From assembly GCA_965200615.1 (NCBI GenBank), contig OZ241377.1, positions 372,001 to 436,000 of the forward strand: a stretch of DNA of 64,000 bases, in the 5' to 3' direction. The position numbers and the translations under genes are program-made. How positions within the stretch are numbered: the first letter of the stretch is position 1; each line of letters begins with the position of its first letter. Below, piece by piece: positions 1 to 7,702 of this stretch. This DNA comes from Bin5 sp965200615 (GTDB lineage: Bacteria; Chloroflexota; Anaerolineae; Caldilineales; Caldilineaceae). Below the pieces are notes generated by a model. That model saw only the letters and a program-made list of their open reading frames with translations. It was not told where the DNA came from and did not search any database.

Positions 1-2
1 TG

Positions 3-92
3 ACATGCATGCAGGACGCGATGCGAATCATGGTGGAACATCTGGGAGGACGCAAGCCGGGGCCCGGTCAACCTCACCCAGTAGGTGCGTGA
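3..92 (+). other. Possible N-terminal fragment, off-frame to next ORF
   Basis: An open stretch with no start inside the window reads to a TGA at 90-92 and encodes a short peptide with the run EHLGGRKPGPGQPHPVG. The next ORF begins in another frame at GTG 85. A single-base slip near position 88 would join the two into one protein entering from the left edge. This is inference from how naturally the two peptides continue; it may equally be the tail of an unrelated gene. Confidence is low. Confidence 0.22.
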
Positions 93-618
93 ACAGAGCA
101 GTTTGCAGTTGACTGCCGTGCGGCCAGGCTCGCTGGTCGCCGAATTGACCTTGGCGGCGCCCGACGGGCAACTCCCTCTGAAAAACTATGCTGAGCAGGC
201 GGTCGAAGCCATATACAATTGGAACGGCGATCAGGATTCTCCGCTGCCTCCAGCAGTGACCAGCAGACTACGCGACATACCGTCGGCGCTCCCCGCGGAT
301 GTGCGGCCCTGGCCAGGCAGCGCTGACACGCTCCGCAAAACGGAAATCAGAACTACACACCCATTTGGCGAGCCCTTCGACATGGACGAATTCCTAAACG
401 ATCCAAACCCGAAGATCTTCGATCCGGACAATTTGGTCACCGCCAGCGAGCCGTTCGACATCGATGAATTCGTCAACATTATCCACTCGGGCCGCGACGA
501 AGGCGGAACGGAATCGCCAGATTGCTGGTCTTGGACACCAGCGTTGTATTTTACATCTTCAAGAAAGACAGCAGAGCCGCGTACTACCTCCAGCAGGCTC
601 AAGGAAGCCGTGCGCTGA
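85..618 (+). CDS. Uncharacterised protein upstream of PIN toxin (possible antitoxin)
   Basis: I do not recognise the family. The first ~95 residues look like a folded alpha/beta domain (VRPGSLVAELTL, then an NYAEQAVEAIYNWNG helix). The next part contains a near-duplicate acidic motif, EPFDMDEFLN and EPFDIDEFVN, about 35 residues apart. It lies directly upstream of, and overlaps by 97 nt, a PIN-domain ribonuclease gene, the usual position for a VapB-type antitoxin, but there is no recognisable RHH, AbrB or Phd domain. The last ~33 residues are an out-of-frame reading of the PIN gene, so the true C-terminus may be shorter or frameshifted. The start may also lie upstream in another frame. A role as PIN inhibitor is inferred from position only. 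Confidence 0.4.
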   Translation: MREQSSLQLTAVRPGSLVAELTLAAPDGQLPLKNYAEQAVEAIYNWNGDQDSPLPPAVTSRLRDIPSALPADVRPWPGSADTLRKTEIRTTHPFGEPFDMDEFLNDPNPKIFDPDNLVTASEPFDIDEFVNIIHSGRDEGGTESPDCWSWTPALYFTSSRKTAEPRTTSSRLKEAVR

Positions 619-911
619 TCTCGTTCCAGACGCTGGAGGAACTCTGGCGCGGCGCCTATTTCGGAGGATGGGGCCACAAGCGCAAACATGAACTCGCCAA
701 CCATCTCAAGGGATACATGGTGATCTGGCCCAGCAATGGATTGGTGAACGTTTGTGCCCAACTACGCGCCGATCGGAAAGTTGCTGGGCGTACTTTGCAG
801 TCTGCTGACGCCTGGATTGCCGCAACTGCAATATTGCTACAGTGTCCGCTGGCCTCGCACGACCGGGTCTTCAGTGGAATCCCCGGACTTAAGGTCATAC
901 AGGCCCCATAA
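522..911 (+). CDS. PIN-domain ribonuclease, VapC-like toxin
   Basis: This 129-residue protein has the PIN-domain acidic set: D5 in LVLDTS, E40-41 in LEELW, an Asp in SADAWIAATA near residue 97 and a last Asp in ASHDRVF. Length and motif order fit VapC-type endoribonucleases, which cleave tRNA or rRNA when freed from a partner antitoxin. The start chosen is TTG at 522; no ATG or GTG gives a better N-terminus, and translation may be coupled to the overlapping upstream ORF. Nothing mobile is visible nearby. Family assignment is confident; target and partner are unknown. Confidence 0.72.
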   Translation: MLVLDTSVVFYIFKKDSRAAYYLQQAQGSRALISFQTLEELWRGAYFGGWGHKRKHELANHLKGYMVIWPSNGLVNVCAQLRADRKVAGRTLQSADAWIAATAILLQCPLASHDRVFSGIPGLKVIQAP

Positions 912-1046
912 ACACATCCGTCAGTCAGTTTGCGCCTTACTTTGTTAGGGCGTATGATTGCGCGGTCAAATTAAACAGTTTAGTAAACGTGTCATTCGCC
1001 GCTGCCGGCAGGGGCGAGAATCGCGTGAAAGGAGCGCTGCGTAGAC

Positions 1047-1772
1047 GTGGCTGCGAAACAGCGGGCGGAGAATGAGTTGCGCCCGGTCCGGTTTGAACTT
1101 GATTACATTCTGCACCCGGAAGGCTCTGTTCTGATCAGCATGGGGAACACGAAGGTGCTGTGCAACGCGTCGGTGGAGGAGCGTCTGCCGCGGTGGCTGC
1201 ACCGGTCTTCGCGCCGGCACGGGTGGGTGACGGCCGAGTATGCGATGCTGCCGCGCAGCACGCATCAGCGGGTTGACCGGGAGACGCTGCGGCCGAAGGG
1301 ACGGACGCAGGAGATCACGCGGTTGATCGGCCGCAGCCTGCGGGCGGCGGTCGACCTGGACAAGCTGAGCGAACGCCAAATCATCGTGGACTGCGATGTT
1401 ATCCAGGCGGACGGGGGCACGCGCACGGCGGCGATCACGGGCGGCTACGTGGCGCTGGCGCTGGCGGTCAAGCGGCTGGAGCGTAAGAGGAGGGCCAGAC
1501 CGGATACGCTGATCCGGCAGGTGGCGGCGGTGAGTGTGGGCATTCTGAACGGCAAGGCTTTTCTGGATCTTGACTATCAGATGGACCAGAACGCTGACGT
1601 TGATTTTAACGTGGTGATGACCGACAGCGGCGAATTTGTGGAAGCGCAGGGCACGGCTGAGGGGGAACCGTTCAGCAAGGGCGCGCTCAACGCGATGATG
1701 CTGCTGGCTGAGATGGGCATAGAGGAGCTGATCCGCCTGCAAAGGAGCGCGCTGGCGGAGGCTGGCTTCTAG
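1047..1772 (+). CDS. rph: Ribonuclease PH
   Basis: RNase PH is a phosphorolytic 3'-5' exoribonuclease that trims the 3' ends of tRNA precursors. The 241-residue length is normal. The N-terminal RPVRFELDYILHPEGSVL, the strand MGNTKVLCNASVEE, the phosphate-binding RGWVTAEYAMLPRST-like segment (here GWVTAEYAMLPRST) and DCDVIQADGGTRTAAITG are all family hallmarks. The GTG at 1047 follows a GAAAGGAG ribosome-binding site about 11 nt upstream. The gene ends 92 nt before the LacI-type regulator, and the gap holds a copy of the TTTTCAGT intergenic repeat. Cytoplasmic housekeeping gene. Confidence 0.96.
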   Translation: MAAKQRAENELRPVRFELDYILHPEGSVLISMGNTKVLCNASVEERLPRWLHRSSRRHGWVTAEYAMLPRSTHQRVDRETLRPKGRTQEITRLIGRSLRAAVDLDKLSERQIIVDCDVIQADGGTRTAAITGGYVALALAVKRLERKRRARPDTLIRQVAAVSVGILNGKAFLDLDYQMDQNADVDFNVVMTDSGEFVEAQGTAEGEPFSKGALNAMMLLAEMGIEELIRLQRSALAEAGF

Positions 1773-1797
1773 TTTTTAGTGGTTAGTTTTCAGTAAC
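1771..1797. repeat. Dispersed TTTTCAGT-type intergenic repeat
   Basis: This short intergenic stretch contains TTTTTAGTGGTTAGTTTTCAG. Similar stretches built on GTTTTCAGT, or its complement ACTGAAAAC, occur at about 3041-3060, 4580-4610, 4657-4671, 35326-35412, 56858-56900 and 58186-58222, always between genes. Confidence 0.55.
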
Positions 1798-1864
1798 TCC
1801 GGTGTTCGGAATTGGGGCAGGCGCCGCAGAAGGGAAGCGGGTATTGAGGAGGAAGAGGAAGCGT

Positions 1865-2908
1865 GTGACGTTGCGCGATGTGGCGCGCCATGCGGGCGTA
1901 TCGCCGACGGCGGTCTCGTTCGCATACAATGCGCCCCATCAGTTGAGCCATGCTACGCGGGAACATATCCTCGACACGGCGGAGTCTCTTGGCTACCAGC
2001 CCCATCCTGTGGCGCGCACGCTGGCGACGGGCCGCACGAACGCGATCGGGCTGCTGGTTCCGACCAGCCTGAACTGGATGCTGCATGATCCGCTGTTCAC
2101 GCATTTTCTGGGTGAGGTCGGCGCGGCTTGCGACCGGGAGGAGAGGCGTATTCTGCTGGCGTCGATGCACGAGTCATGGCGCCACAACCCGCGCCAAAAC
2201 GGCGAAAAAGTGGCGCCAATTACGTGGCTGGCCTCGATTGCAGCCGACGGCTTTCTGATGTTCAGCATCAATCGCGCCCACCCGCTGGCCGAAGCGGTGC
2301 AACGCTCGCTGCGGCCGACCGTTCTGCTCGACAGCGCCGACGACTTGCAGGCGCCGACCTTCAACATCGACGACCGCGGCGGCGCGTATGCGGCGGCGCA
2401 ACATTTGCTGGCGAAAGGGCATCGCCAGTTCGCGATCGCCACAATGTCGCCGCGACGCGATGGGGTGGTGATTCCCTCGATCGAACGCAGAGTCCAGGCG
2501 TTTTCGCAGGCGGTTGAGGAGGCCGGACTGCCGCCGTCGGCGGTGCAGATCGTGCACGCGCGCGGCGTGCCAGCGGCCGGTCACCAGTCGTTCCAGAACA
2601 TATGGAATCTGCGCCGTCGGCCGACGGCGGTCTTTTGTGTCAGTGACGTGCGGGCGCTGGGGATCCTGAGCGGGGCGCGGCGGGAAAGGATCTCGGTGCC
2701 GGACGATCTCGCGGTGGTTGGCTTTGGCGATCTGCCCGACGCGAGCGTATCGAGCCCGCCGCTGACGACGGTTCACCGGGATATGGACAGCCAGCCGCAG
2801 CTGGCGATTCGCACGCTTTTTCAGTTGATCAATGAGCAGATCAGCGAGGCTGACATCGAGTCGCCGCACATTAGCGGGACGCAGCTGGTGGTTCGGGAGA
2901 GCAGTTAG
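1865..2908 (+). CDS. LacI-family transcriptional regulator
   Basis: This is a sugar-responsive DNA-binding regulator. The N-terminal helix-turn-helix (VTLRDVARHAGVSPTAVSFA) is followed by a hinge-like segment (SLGYQPHPVARTL). A periplasmic-binding-protein-like core begins around residue 42 (TNAIGLLVPTS) and closes with the LacI-type SPPLTTVHRDM segment. I chose GTG 1865 because it places VTLRDVA at the N-terminus, as in most LacI proteins, and a GAGGAGG site lies 12 nt upstream. A longer form from GTG 1802 has no ribosome-binding site. No sugar operon adjoins it, so the effector is unknown. Confidence 0.92.
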   Translation: MTLRDVARHAGVSPTAVSFAYNAPHQLSHATREHILDTAESLGYQPHPVARTLATGRTNAIGLLVPTSLNWMLHDPLFTHFLGEVGAACDREERRILLASMHESWRHNPRQNGEKVAPITWLASIAADGFLMFSINRAHPLAEAVQRSLRPTVLLDSADDLQAPTFNIDDRGGAYAAAQHLLAKGHRQFAIATMSPRRDGVVIPSIERRVQAFSQAVEEAGLPPSAVQIVHARGVPAAGHQSFQNIWNLRRRPTAVFCVSDVRALGILSGARRERISVPDDLAVVGFGDLPDASVSSPPLTTVHRDMDSQPQLAIRTLFQLINEQISEADIESPHISGTQLVVRESS

Positions 2909-3270
2909 ACTTCGGTCTTTAAGTGGATCCCAATTGAAACCCAGAATTTGCGTATTTCGCAAGCGAAGGCCATTCTTCTGTGCTTCTGATCTGTTGTCGG
3001 CACGAATAGTCGTGGTTTCAAATTGAACTTACATTACATTCGTTTTCAGTTTTTAGTGACCCCTCGCATACACGCATAGTTCTCCCCGTTTCTGAAACTG
3101 GTAATCATAGAAGCTTTTTGGCTGTGCCGGCGCGGCCGCGGGACGTCGAGCAGACGCCGCTGCAGGAGGGAGACCGCCCAAAAGGCGAGGAAAGAGTGAA
3201 GAGGCGTGAGGAGCGAGAGAGACCTTGGTTCGCTACGCTTGGGGACGGTGATCGTGCGGGGGTGGACGGT
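2909..3270. other. Intergenic region, no gene seen
   Basis: The LacI-type gene and the DUF58 gene converge here. Contents are a TTTTCAGT-type repeat at about 3041-3060 and a purine-rich GAAAGAGTGAAGAGG stretch at about 3190-3226 that resembles the second dispersed repeat family. Overlapping short ORFs have no recognisable product. No clear terminator hairpin was found. Confidence 0.5.
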
Positions 3271-4572
3271 TCAGGAGCTGACAGCTGCGGGTCGGGCGTC
3301 ACCGTTGTTGGGACGGCCGAGGACGGCGCCGATGTCGTCGCCGCGCTGCACCTGGTAGGCAGGGATGTTGGAGAGAGCCAGTTCGTGTGTCAGCTCCTGG
3401 TAGGACACTTGCCCGCCGAAGGTTGACCCGTCGACGACGACGGCGACGCTATGGACGCCGCGGCGGCGGATTTCGCGCAGGGCACGCACCCATTCGGGGT
3501 CGGGGTCTGCGGTGATGGCCAGGATCATGTCGTTGCGATTGAGCCGAACGCCCTCGGTCACCAGGAGCTGGTCGAAGGGGATGCTGCCCTCTGCGGAGAC
3601 GACTGCGAGGGCTTCCAGCATTTTGCGCATCTGGCGCTCGCCGCGATCGATCTGCAGGAGGTAGCGCTGGCTGCCGTGCCAGATGAGGCCGACGGCCCGG
3701 TTGCGGAGCAGGAAGTAGCGGGCGATGCTGGCGGCTGCGGTCACGGCGTACTCGAGGGTGCTGGGGGCCAGTTCGAGGGCATCGTCTCGTTTGCGGCCGC
3801 TGAGGCCGAAGACGCCGGCCTCGGGGGGCGCCAGCCTCCAGGGCAGGCTGTGCGCGGCGCGGCCGTGCAGATCGAGAAAGAGCCAGATATCGGCCGACGG
3901 GTCGAGCTCGAACTCTCTGGTCATGAGCCGGCCTGTGCGGGCGGTGGTCAGCCAGTGGATGCGGTTGAAGCTGTCGCCGGGCGCGTATTCGCGGATGCCG
4001 GAGACGTTGGTGGTGATGTATTGGGCGCGACGGTTGAGGGCTTCGCCGCCGGCGAGGTCGGCGGCAGGGGGCTGAAAGGCGGAGAGGGTGACGGTTGCGG
4101 GATAGACGATGAGGTCGCTGGTCTGGCTCAGCGTCTGGTTGATGGAGAAGAGGCCCAAAGGGTCGCCGCTGAGGAGACGCATCGGGCCCAGGCGGTAGTA
4201 GCCGCGCTGCTGGCAGTAGGTACGGACCTGCCAGCGATGGCGGGCGCGGCCCTGGAGGTGGCTGACGACGCGGCTGGCGCCGTGGAAGGGCACGGTGGAG
4301 AAGTCTCGCACTTCGAGCCAGAGTTTGGGAAGCCGTCCCTGATTGCGCACTTCGAAGCTTTCTTCAAAGTGCTGGCCGACCTGGCTGCGGCGAGCGCGGG
4401 TATGGCGATTGATATGAATGGCGCGCGTGCTGGTCCAGGACCAGAAATAGCTGAGCGCGAGGACGCCGCTTATGAGGTAGGCGAGGTTGAAGGCGAGGGG
4501 GCGCCCACTGTTGAGCGCGAAGCCCCAGGCGATGACGAGAGCGGCAAGCAGGAAGATGAGGCGTGAAGACAT
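3271..4572 (-). CDS. DUF58 domain-containing membrane protein
   Basis: This 433-residue protein has two N-terminal membrane helices (about residues 4-20 and 27-46), a cytoplasmic beta-rich middle, and the DUF58 core motif GIREYAPGDSFNRIHWLTTARTG-like around residues 190-215. A von Willebrand-like fold follows (DIWLFLDLHGR). DUF58 proteins are almost always encoded beside MoxR ATPases and are thought to work with them in protein-complex or cofactor assembly at the membrane. That arrangement holds here: the MoxR gene is 116 nt upstream on the same strand. The usual third partner (transglutaminase or VWA-containing membrane protein) is absent downstream. Confidence 0.92.
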   Translation of the reverse strand: MSSRLIFLLAALVIAWGFALNSGRPLAFNLAYLISGVLALSYFWSWTSTRAIHINRHTRARRSQVGQHFEESFEVRNQGRLPKLWLEVRDFSTVPFHGASRVVSHLQGRARHRWQVRTYCQQRGYYRLGPMRLLSGDPLGLFSINQTLSQTSDLIVYPATVTLSAFQPPAADLAGGEALNRRAQYITTNVSGIREYAPGDSFNRIHWLTTARTGRLMTREFELDPSADIWLFLDLHGRAAHSLPWRLAPPEAGVFGLSGRKRDDALELAPSTLEYAVTAAASIARYFLLRNRAVGLIWHGSQRYLLQIDRGERQMRKMLEALAVVSAEGSIPFDQLLVTEGVRLNRNDMILAITADPDPEWVRALREIRRRGVHSVAVVVDGSTFGGQVSYQELTHELALSNIPAYQVQRGDDIGAVLGRPNNGDARPAAVSS

Positions 4573-4579
4573 GTACGGC

Positions 4580-4671
4580 AGTTTCCAGTTTTTCGTTTTC
4601 AGTTTTCAGCGTCATTTCGCCAGTTGCTGCAGAGCGGTGACGAAGAACCCGGGATATGGACTGAAAACTCG
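4580..4671. repeat. Dispersed TTTTCAGT-type repeats between moxR and DUF58 gene
   Basis: The 116-nt gap holds CAGTTTTTCGTTTTCAGTTT on one side and GGACTGAAAACTC in inverse orientation on the other. Both belong to the same dispersed intergenic family found elsewhere in the window. Confidence 0.5.
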
Positions 4672-4688
4672 GAAACCTCGGTAGGCGT

Positions 4689-5642
4689 TTAGCCGGCTCT
4701 TACGCGGCTGCCTGGTACGGGTGTATGGGCGAGCGCGTCCTCAATAACTTGTGCGGCGTCTACATTCTTGATGCGGGCGGAGGGGCTGACGATGAGCCGG
4801 TGGGCGAGCGTCGACTCGGCCAGGAGTTTGACATCGTCGGGCAGCACATATTCGCGTCCGTCGATAGCGGCCCAGGCGCGGGCGGCGCGGAAGAGGGCCA
4901 AACTGCCGCGCGGGCTGGCGCCGAGGTAGACGTCGGGATGATCGCGGGTTGTGGCGACAAGGTCGACGATATATTCCTTGACACTGTCGTCGACATACAT
5001 GTCGCGCACGGCCTCCTGGGCCTTTGAGAGTTCTTCGACGGAGACGGTTCTCTCAAGATCCTCGATGGGATGCGTCAAGGCCTGCAGGCCGAGGATGTTG
5101 ACCTCGTGCGCCTTCAGTGGGTAGCCGAGGCGAATGCGCATCAGGAAGCGGTCTACCTGGGCTTCGGGCAGGGGGAAGGTGCCTTCGTATTCGATGGGGT
5201 TCTGGGTGGCGAGCACGAGAAACGGCCGCGACATATCATAGGTGGTGCCGTCGACGGTGACCTGGCGCTCCTCCATCGCTTCGAGAAGGGCGGATTGTGT
5301 TTTGGGGGTGGCGCGGTTGATCTCGTCGGAGAGAACGATCTGGGCCATGAGCGGGCCGGGCCGGAATTCGAATTCGAGCGTTTTCTGATTGAAGACGCTG
5401 ACACCGGTGACATCGCTGGGCAGCATATCGGGCGTAAACTGAATGCGGCGGTAGGTGCTGCCAACGGTGCGGGCGATTGCCCGGGCCAGCATTGTCTTGC
5501 CGACGCCGGGGACGTCTTCGATGAGGAGGTGGCCCTCGCATAGCAAAGCCACCACGGTCATGCGGACTTCGCGGTCCTTGCCGATGATGACCTTCTCGAC
5601 GTTGGCGATAATGCGATTGGCGACGGCTTGCACTTCTTGCAT
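4689..5642 (-). CDS. MoxR-family AAA+ ATPase
   Basis: This 317-residue AAA+ ATPase of the MoxR class is a chaperone-like machine acting with DUF58/VWA proteins. Walker A is EDVPGVGKTMLAR near residues 42-54, Walker B is VLSDEINRATPKTQSALLEAMEE near 105-127, and sensor 1 is LATQNPIEYEGTFPLPEAQ. The arginine finger follows in DRF. Sensor 2 appears as GASPRGSLALFRAARAWA. Full length. The ATG at 5642 opens with MQEVQAVANRII, typical for the family. It is the first gene of a two-gene minus-strand operon with the DUF58 gene. Confidence 0.95.
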   Translation of the reverse strand: MQEVQAVANRIIANVEKVIIGKDREVRMTVVALLCEGHLLIEDVPGVGKTMLARAIARTVGSTYRRIQFTPDMLPSDVTGVSVFNQKTLEFEFRPGPLMAQIVLSDEINRATPKTQSALLEAMEERQVTVDGTTYDMSRPFLVLATQNPIEYEGTFPLPEAQVDRFLMRIRLGYPLKAHEVNILGLQALTHPIEDLERTVSVEELSKAQEAVRDMYVDDSVKEYIVDLVATTRDHPDVYLGASPRGSLALFRAARAWAAIDGREYVLPDDVKLLAESTLAHRLIVSPSARIKNVDAAQVIEDALAHTPVPGSRVRAG

Positions 5643-6035
5643 GGGTTTTCCTCTTGTCAGTTGTTCATGGCGAGAGGTTCGCGGTGAACGGAGTTCTTGT
5701 CACCGCGAAGGCACCCTCTGGTAATGCACGTTCTCGACGCGACGCGAGGCGGACAGATTACTCGATTATGACGCATCCTGCGCGCAAAGCGTGTACGCCA
5801 GGCTCCGAAGTCGTCGATTTTGACGACGTATTATGCAGTTCACACGGGACTTGGCGGAAAGATGATGCATCCGCCTTGCCGGCTCGGACAGATCACGAGC
5901 ACAGTTTACAGCAGGTGAGGACAGATAGACAATCCACCGGGTGACGCAAACACCGGCAGAATTGTCGGCGGCGGCTGGTTGTTGAATGTCCCGACCGCTG
6001 GTCACGGATTATGAACGGCTGTATAATGACCGCTT
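5643..6035. other. Intergenic region between divergent genes
   Basis: This is the divergent spacer between moxR (minus) and the 6036/6178 genes (plus). A candidate promoter, TGGTCA at 5999-6004, 17 nt, then TATAAT at 6022-6027, points rightward. No RNA gene or repeat array is evident, and short ORFs here lack recognisable features. Confidence 0.45.
5999..6027 (+). promoter_or_regulatory. Candidate sigma-70 promoter
   Basis: TGGTCA and TATAAT are separated by exactly 17 nt. The expected start of transcription is near 6034, two bases before ATG 6036, so that small ORF would be nearly leaderless, while the 6178 gene would have a leader of ~145 nt. Confidence 0.45.
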
Positions 6036-6194
6036 ATGGAGTTGCACGAATATCCCCGCCCTGCAGATGATACAGGTATCGGCGTCCACTGGTGCGCCGG
6101 TGTGAGCGCGGCGACGCTTGAGATGGTGGAGGGGTTCTGGCTGGCGATCCTCTCGACAGCAAACGGCTATTTGATCAATGAAAACGGGGAATAG
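6036..6194 (+). CDS. Small 52-residue ORF overlapping the next gene
   Basis: This ORF reads MELHEYPRPADDTGIGVHWCAG and onward, ending at TAG 6192-6194 and overlapping the following ATG (6178) by 17 nt. No domain is assigned. The HEYPRPADDTGIGVHW opening resembles the start of a larger extracellular protein, so it could be a truncated remnant fused by deletion to the repeat protein downstream. It could also be a short leader ORF coupled to translation of the next gene. There is no ribosome-binding site, and a TATAAT lies only 8 nt upstream. Confidence 0.35.
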   Translation: MELHEYPRPADDTGIGVHWCAGVSAATLEMVEGFWLAILSTANGYLINENGE

Positions 6195-7638
6195 TGTGTT
6201 GAGCGGTAAGGTACGGGGCGGGGCAGGCGCGCAGGTCCGGCTTACGCACAGTGACGGGTTCGCTTACGAAACGATCGCCAGAACGAGCGCCGTCTACCGT
6301 TTTGTGGATTTGCCAGCGGGCCGTTACAGCCTGGAGGTGACCGACCCGGCGGGCAGCCGTGTCGAAGCGATAGAACTTGGGCTGGCCCAGGAGTTGGTCT
6401 GTGACCTGACGGCTTATGGCTGGGGTTTTGAGATCGAACAGCGGACTGTGCTGGATGACGGCATGTTGATCTGCGACGTGGAATTTCTGCCGAATCCGAC
6501 AGGCGCGGAGAGCGGGACGGATGAAGGGGGCCGGCGGACGCGCCCGCCGGCGCTGCGTATCAGCGACAGCGAACAGAAGAGCTGGGTCGTGCCACTGGCG
6601 CGTAGCAGCCAGGCGCAGACAGCCCAGTGCGAGACGGGGCCGCTGGCGGCCGGCAGCTACCAGCTGGAAGTACTGGGGCTGCCGGACAGCGGTCCAACGC
6701 CCCTGAAGTGCGAGGTCTCGATTGAGGTGGGAATGGAGACCCACGTGCTGTTTGCCTACTCCTATGATGAAAAGAGGGCCGCTCCGCGGGCGTCGGAGAT
6801 CAGCGGCAGCGTGGCGGGCGGGAAGGGCTGCACTGTGCGGCTGCGAGCTGAGGAGCCCGGAAGGGGGCCGGGCGAGCGTCTGGCGGAAGTGGACGAGGAC
6901 GGCGGCTATCTCTTCAGCGGCCTGGCGGCCGGCAGATATTATGTGGATGTGAAGCAGAGGCGGCTGCTGAACTGGCCGCGCCCGCTTGTTCTGGATGGGC
7001 GCAACAGGCCCCGCTGCGATCTCATCCTGCTGCCGGAAGAGACGCTGCCGGCGCTGCCGGCGCCCGCGGCGCTGGAGGGTCAGATGCAACCGCAGGGCCG
7101 GATGCAGCCAGGAGCGGCTGGCGCGTCTGCGCGCGCCAGGCAACCGTTGGGGGGCTCGCGGCCTTCGCGGCAGGTGGCGCTGGTGGACGCGCAGAGGCAG
7201 CGCTTCGTAACGCAGGTGGAGCCTTCCGGTGAGTTCAGGTTCGAGAGCCTGCCGGCCGGCGACTACGACCTCTACGCTGAAGGTTTCGGGAGTTGGGGGA
7301 TTCACCTGGACGCGGGTGACCGGCTCAGCATCCAGTTGTGGCAGACGGAGGAGGGATGGCGCCGGCAGACGCGCATTCAGACGGGCGCGGCTGCGCCTGG
7401 GATGATCCGGGCGCAGTGGGCGGGGCGGGCTGATTTGACGATCATCGTGACGGACGCTGACAGCGGCATGGAAGAGCTGGGCGCAAGCGAGGCCGGAGAG
7501 CCAGAGCCGTCCTGCAGCGCCGAGTTCGGGCCATTTCCGCCGGGCGCATACCTGGTTCACTGCCCGGAGCTGGCGATCAGCGCCGCGGTGGAGCTGGCGG
7601 CGGGTGAGGCGGCGGTGGTTACTTTTGTGGGTTTTTAG
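6178..7638 (+). CDS. Carboxypeptidase-regulatory-like / Cna-B-like repeat protein
   Basis: This 486-residue protein is built of repeated beta-sandwich units. The same phrase, LPAGRYSLEV, LAAGSYQLEV, LAAGRYYVDV, LPAGDYDLYA, returns every ~70-120 residues near positions 45, 160, 250 and 360. This pattern marks carboxypeptidase-regulatory or Cna-B/SpaA-type folds found in extracellular or adhesive proteins. There is no N-terminal signal peptide from ATG 6178, which is odd for such a protein and suggests the true N-terminus was lost or the protein is not secreted. A low-complexity stretch (GQMQPQGRMQPGAAGASARARQ) sits near residue 305. Function is unknown beyond the fold inference. Confidence 0.6.
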   Translation: MKTGNSVLSGKVRGGAGAQVRLTHSDGFAYETIARTSAVYRFVDLPAGRYSLEVTDPAGSRVEAIELGLAQELVCDLTAYGWGFEIEQRTVLDDGMLICDVEFLPNPTGAESGTDEGGRRTRPPALRISDSEQKSWVVPLARSSQAQTAQCETGPLAAGSYQLEVLGLPDSGPTPLKCEVSIEVGMETHVLFAYSYDEKRAAPRASEISGSVAGGKGCTVRLRAEEPGRGPGERLAEVDEDGGYLFSGLAAGRYYVDVKQRRLLNWPRPLVLDGRNRPRCDLILLPEETLPALPAPAALEGQMQPQGRMQPGAAGASARARQPLGGSRPSRQVALVDAQRQRFVTQVEPSGEFRFESLPAGDYDLYAEGFGSWGIHLDAGDRLSIQLWQTEEGWRRQTRIQTGAAAPGMIRAQWAGRADLTIIVTDADSGMEELGASEAGEPEPSCSAEFGPFPPGAYLVHCPELAISAAVELAAGEAAVVTFVGF

Positions 7639-7702
7639 TTTGAAGCGGCCTATGCAGTCGTATTTGGCGTAGAGTATTGCGAAAGATTACAGGACCTGTA
7701 CT

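Noticed and set aside
966..1742. Long minus-strand ORF opposite RNase PH
   Set aside because: It is an antisense shadow: its codons are the complement of a conserved gene, and the peptide is Arg/His/Pro-rich with no domain.
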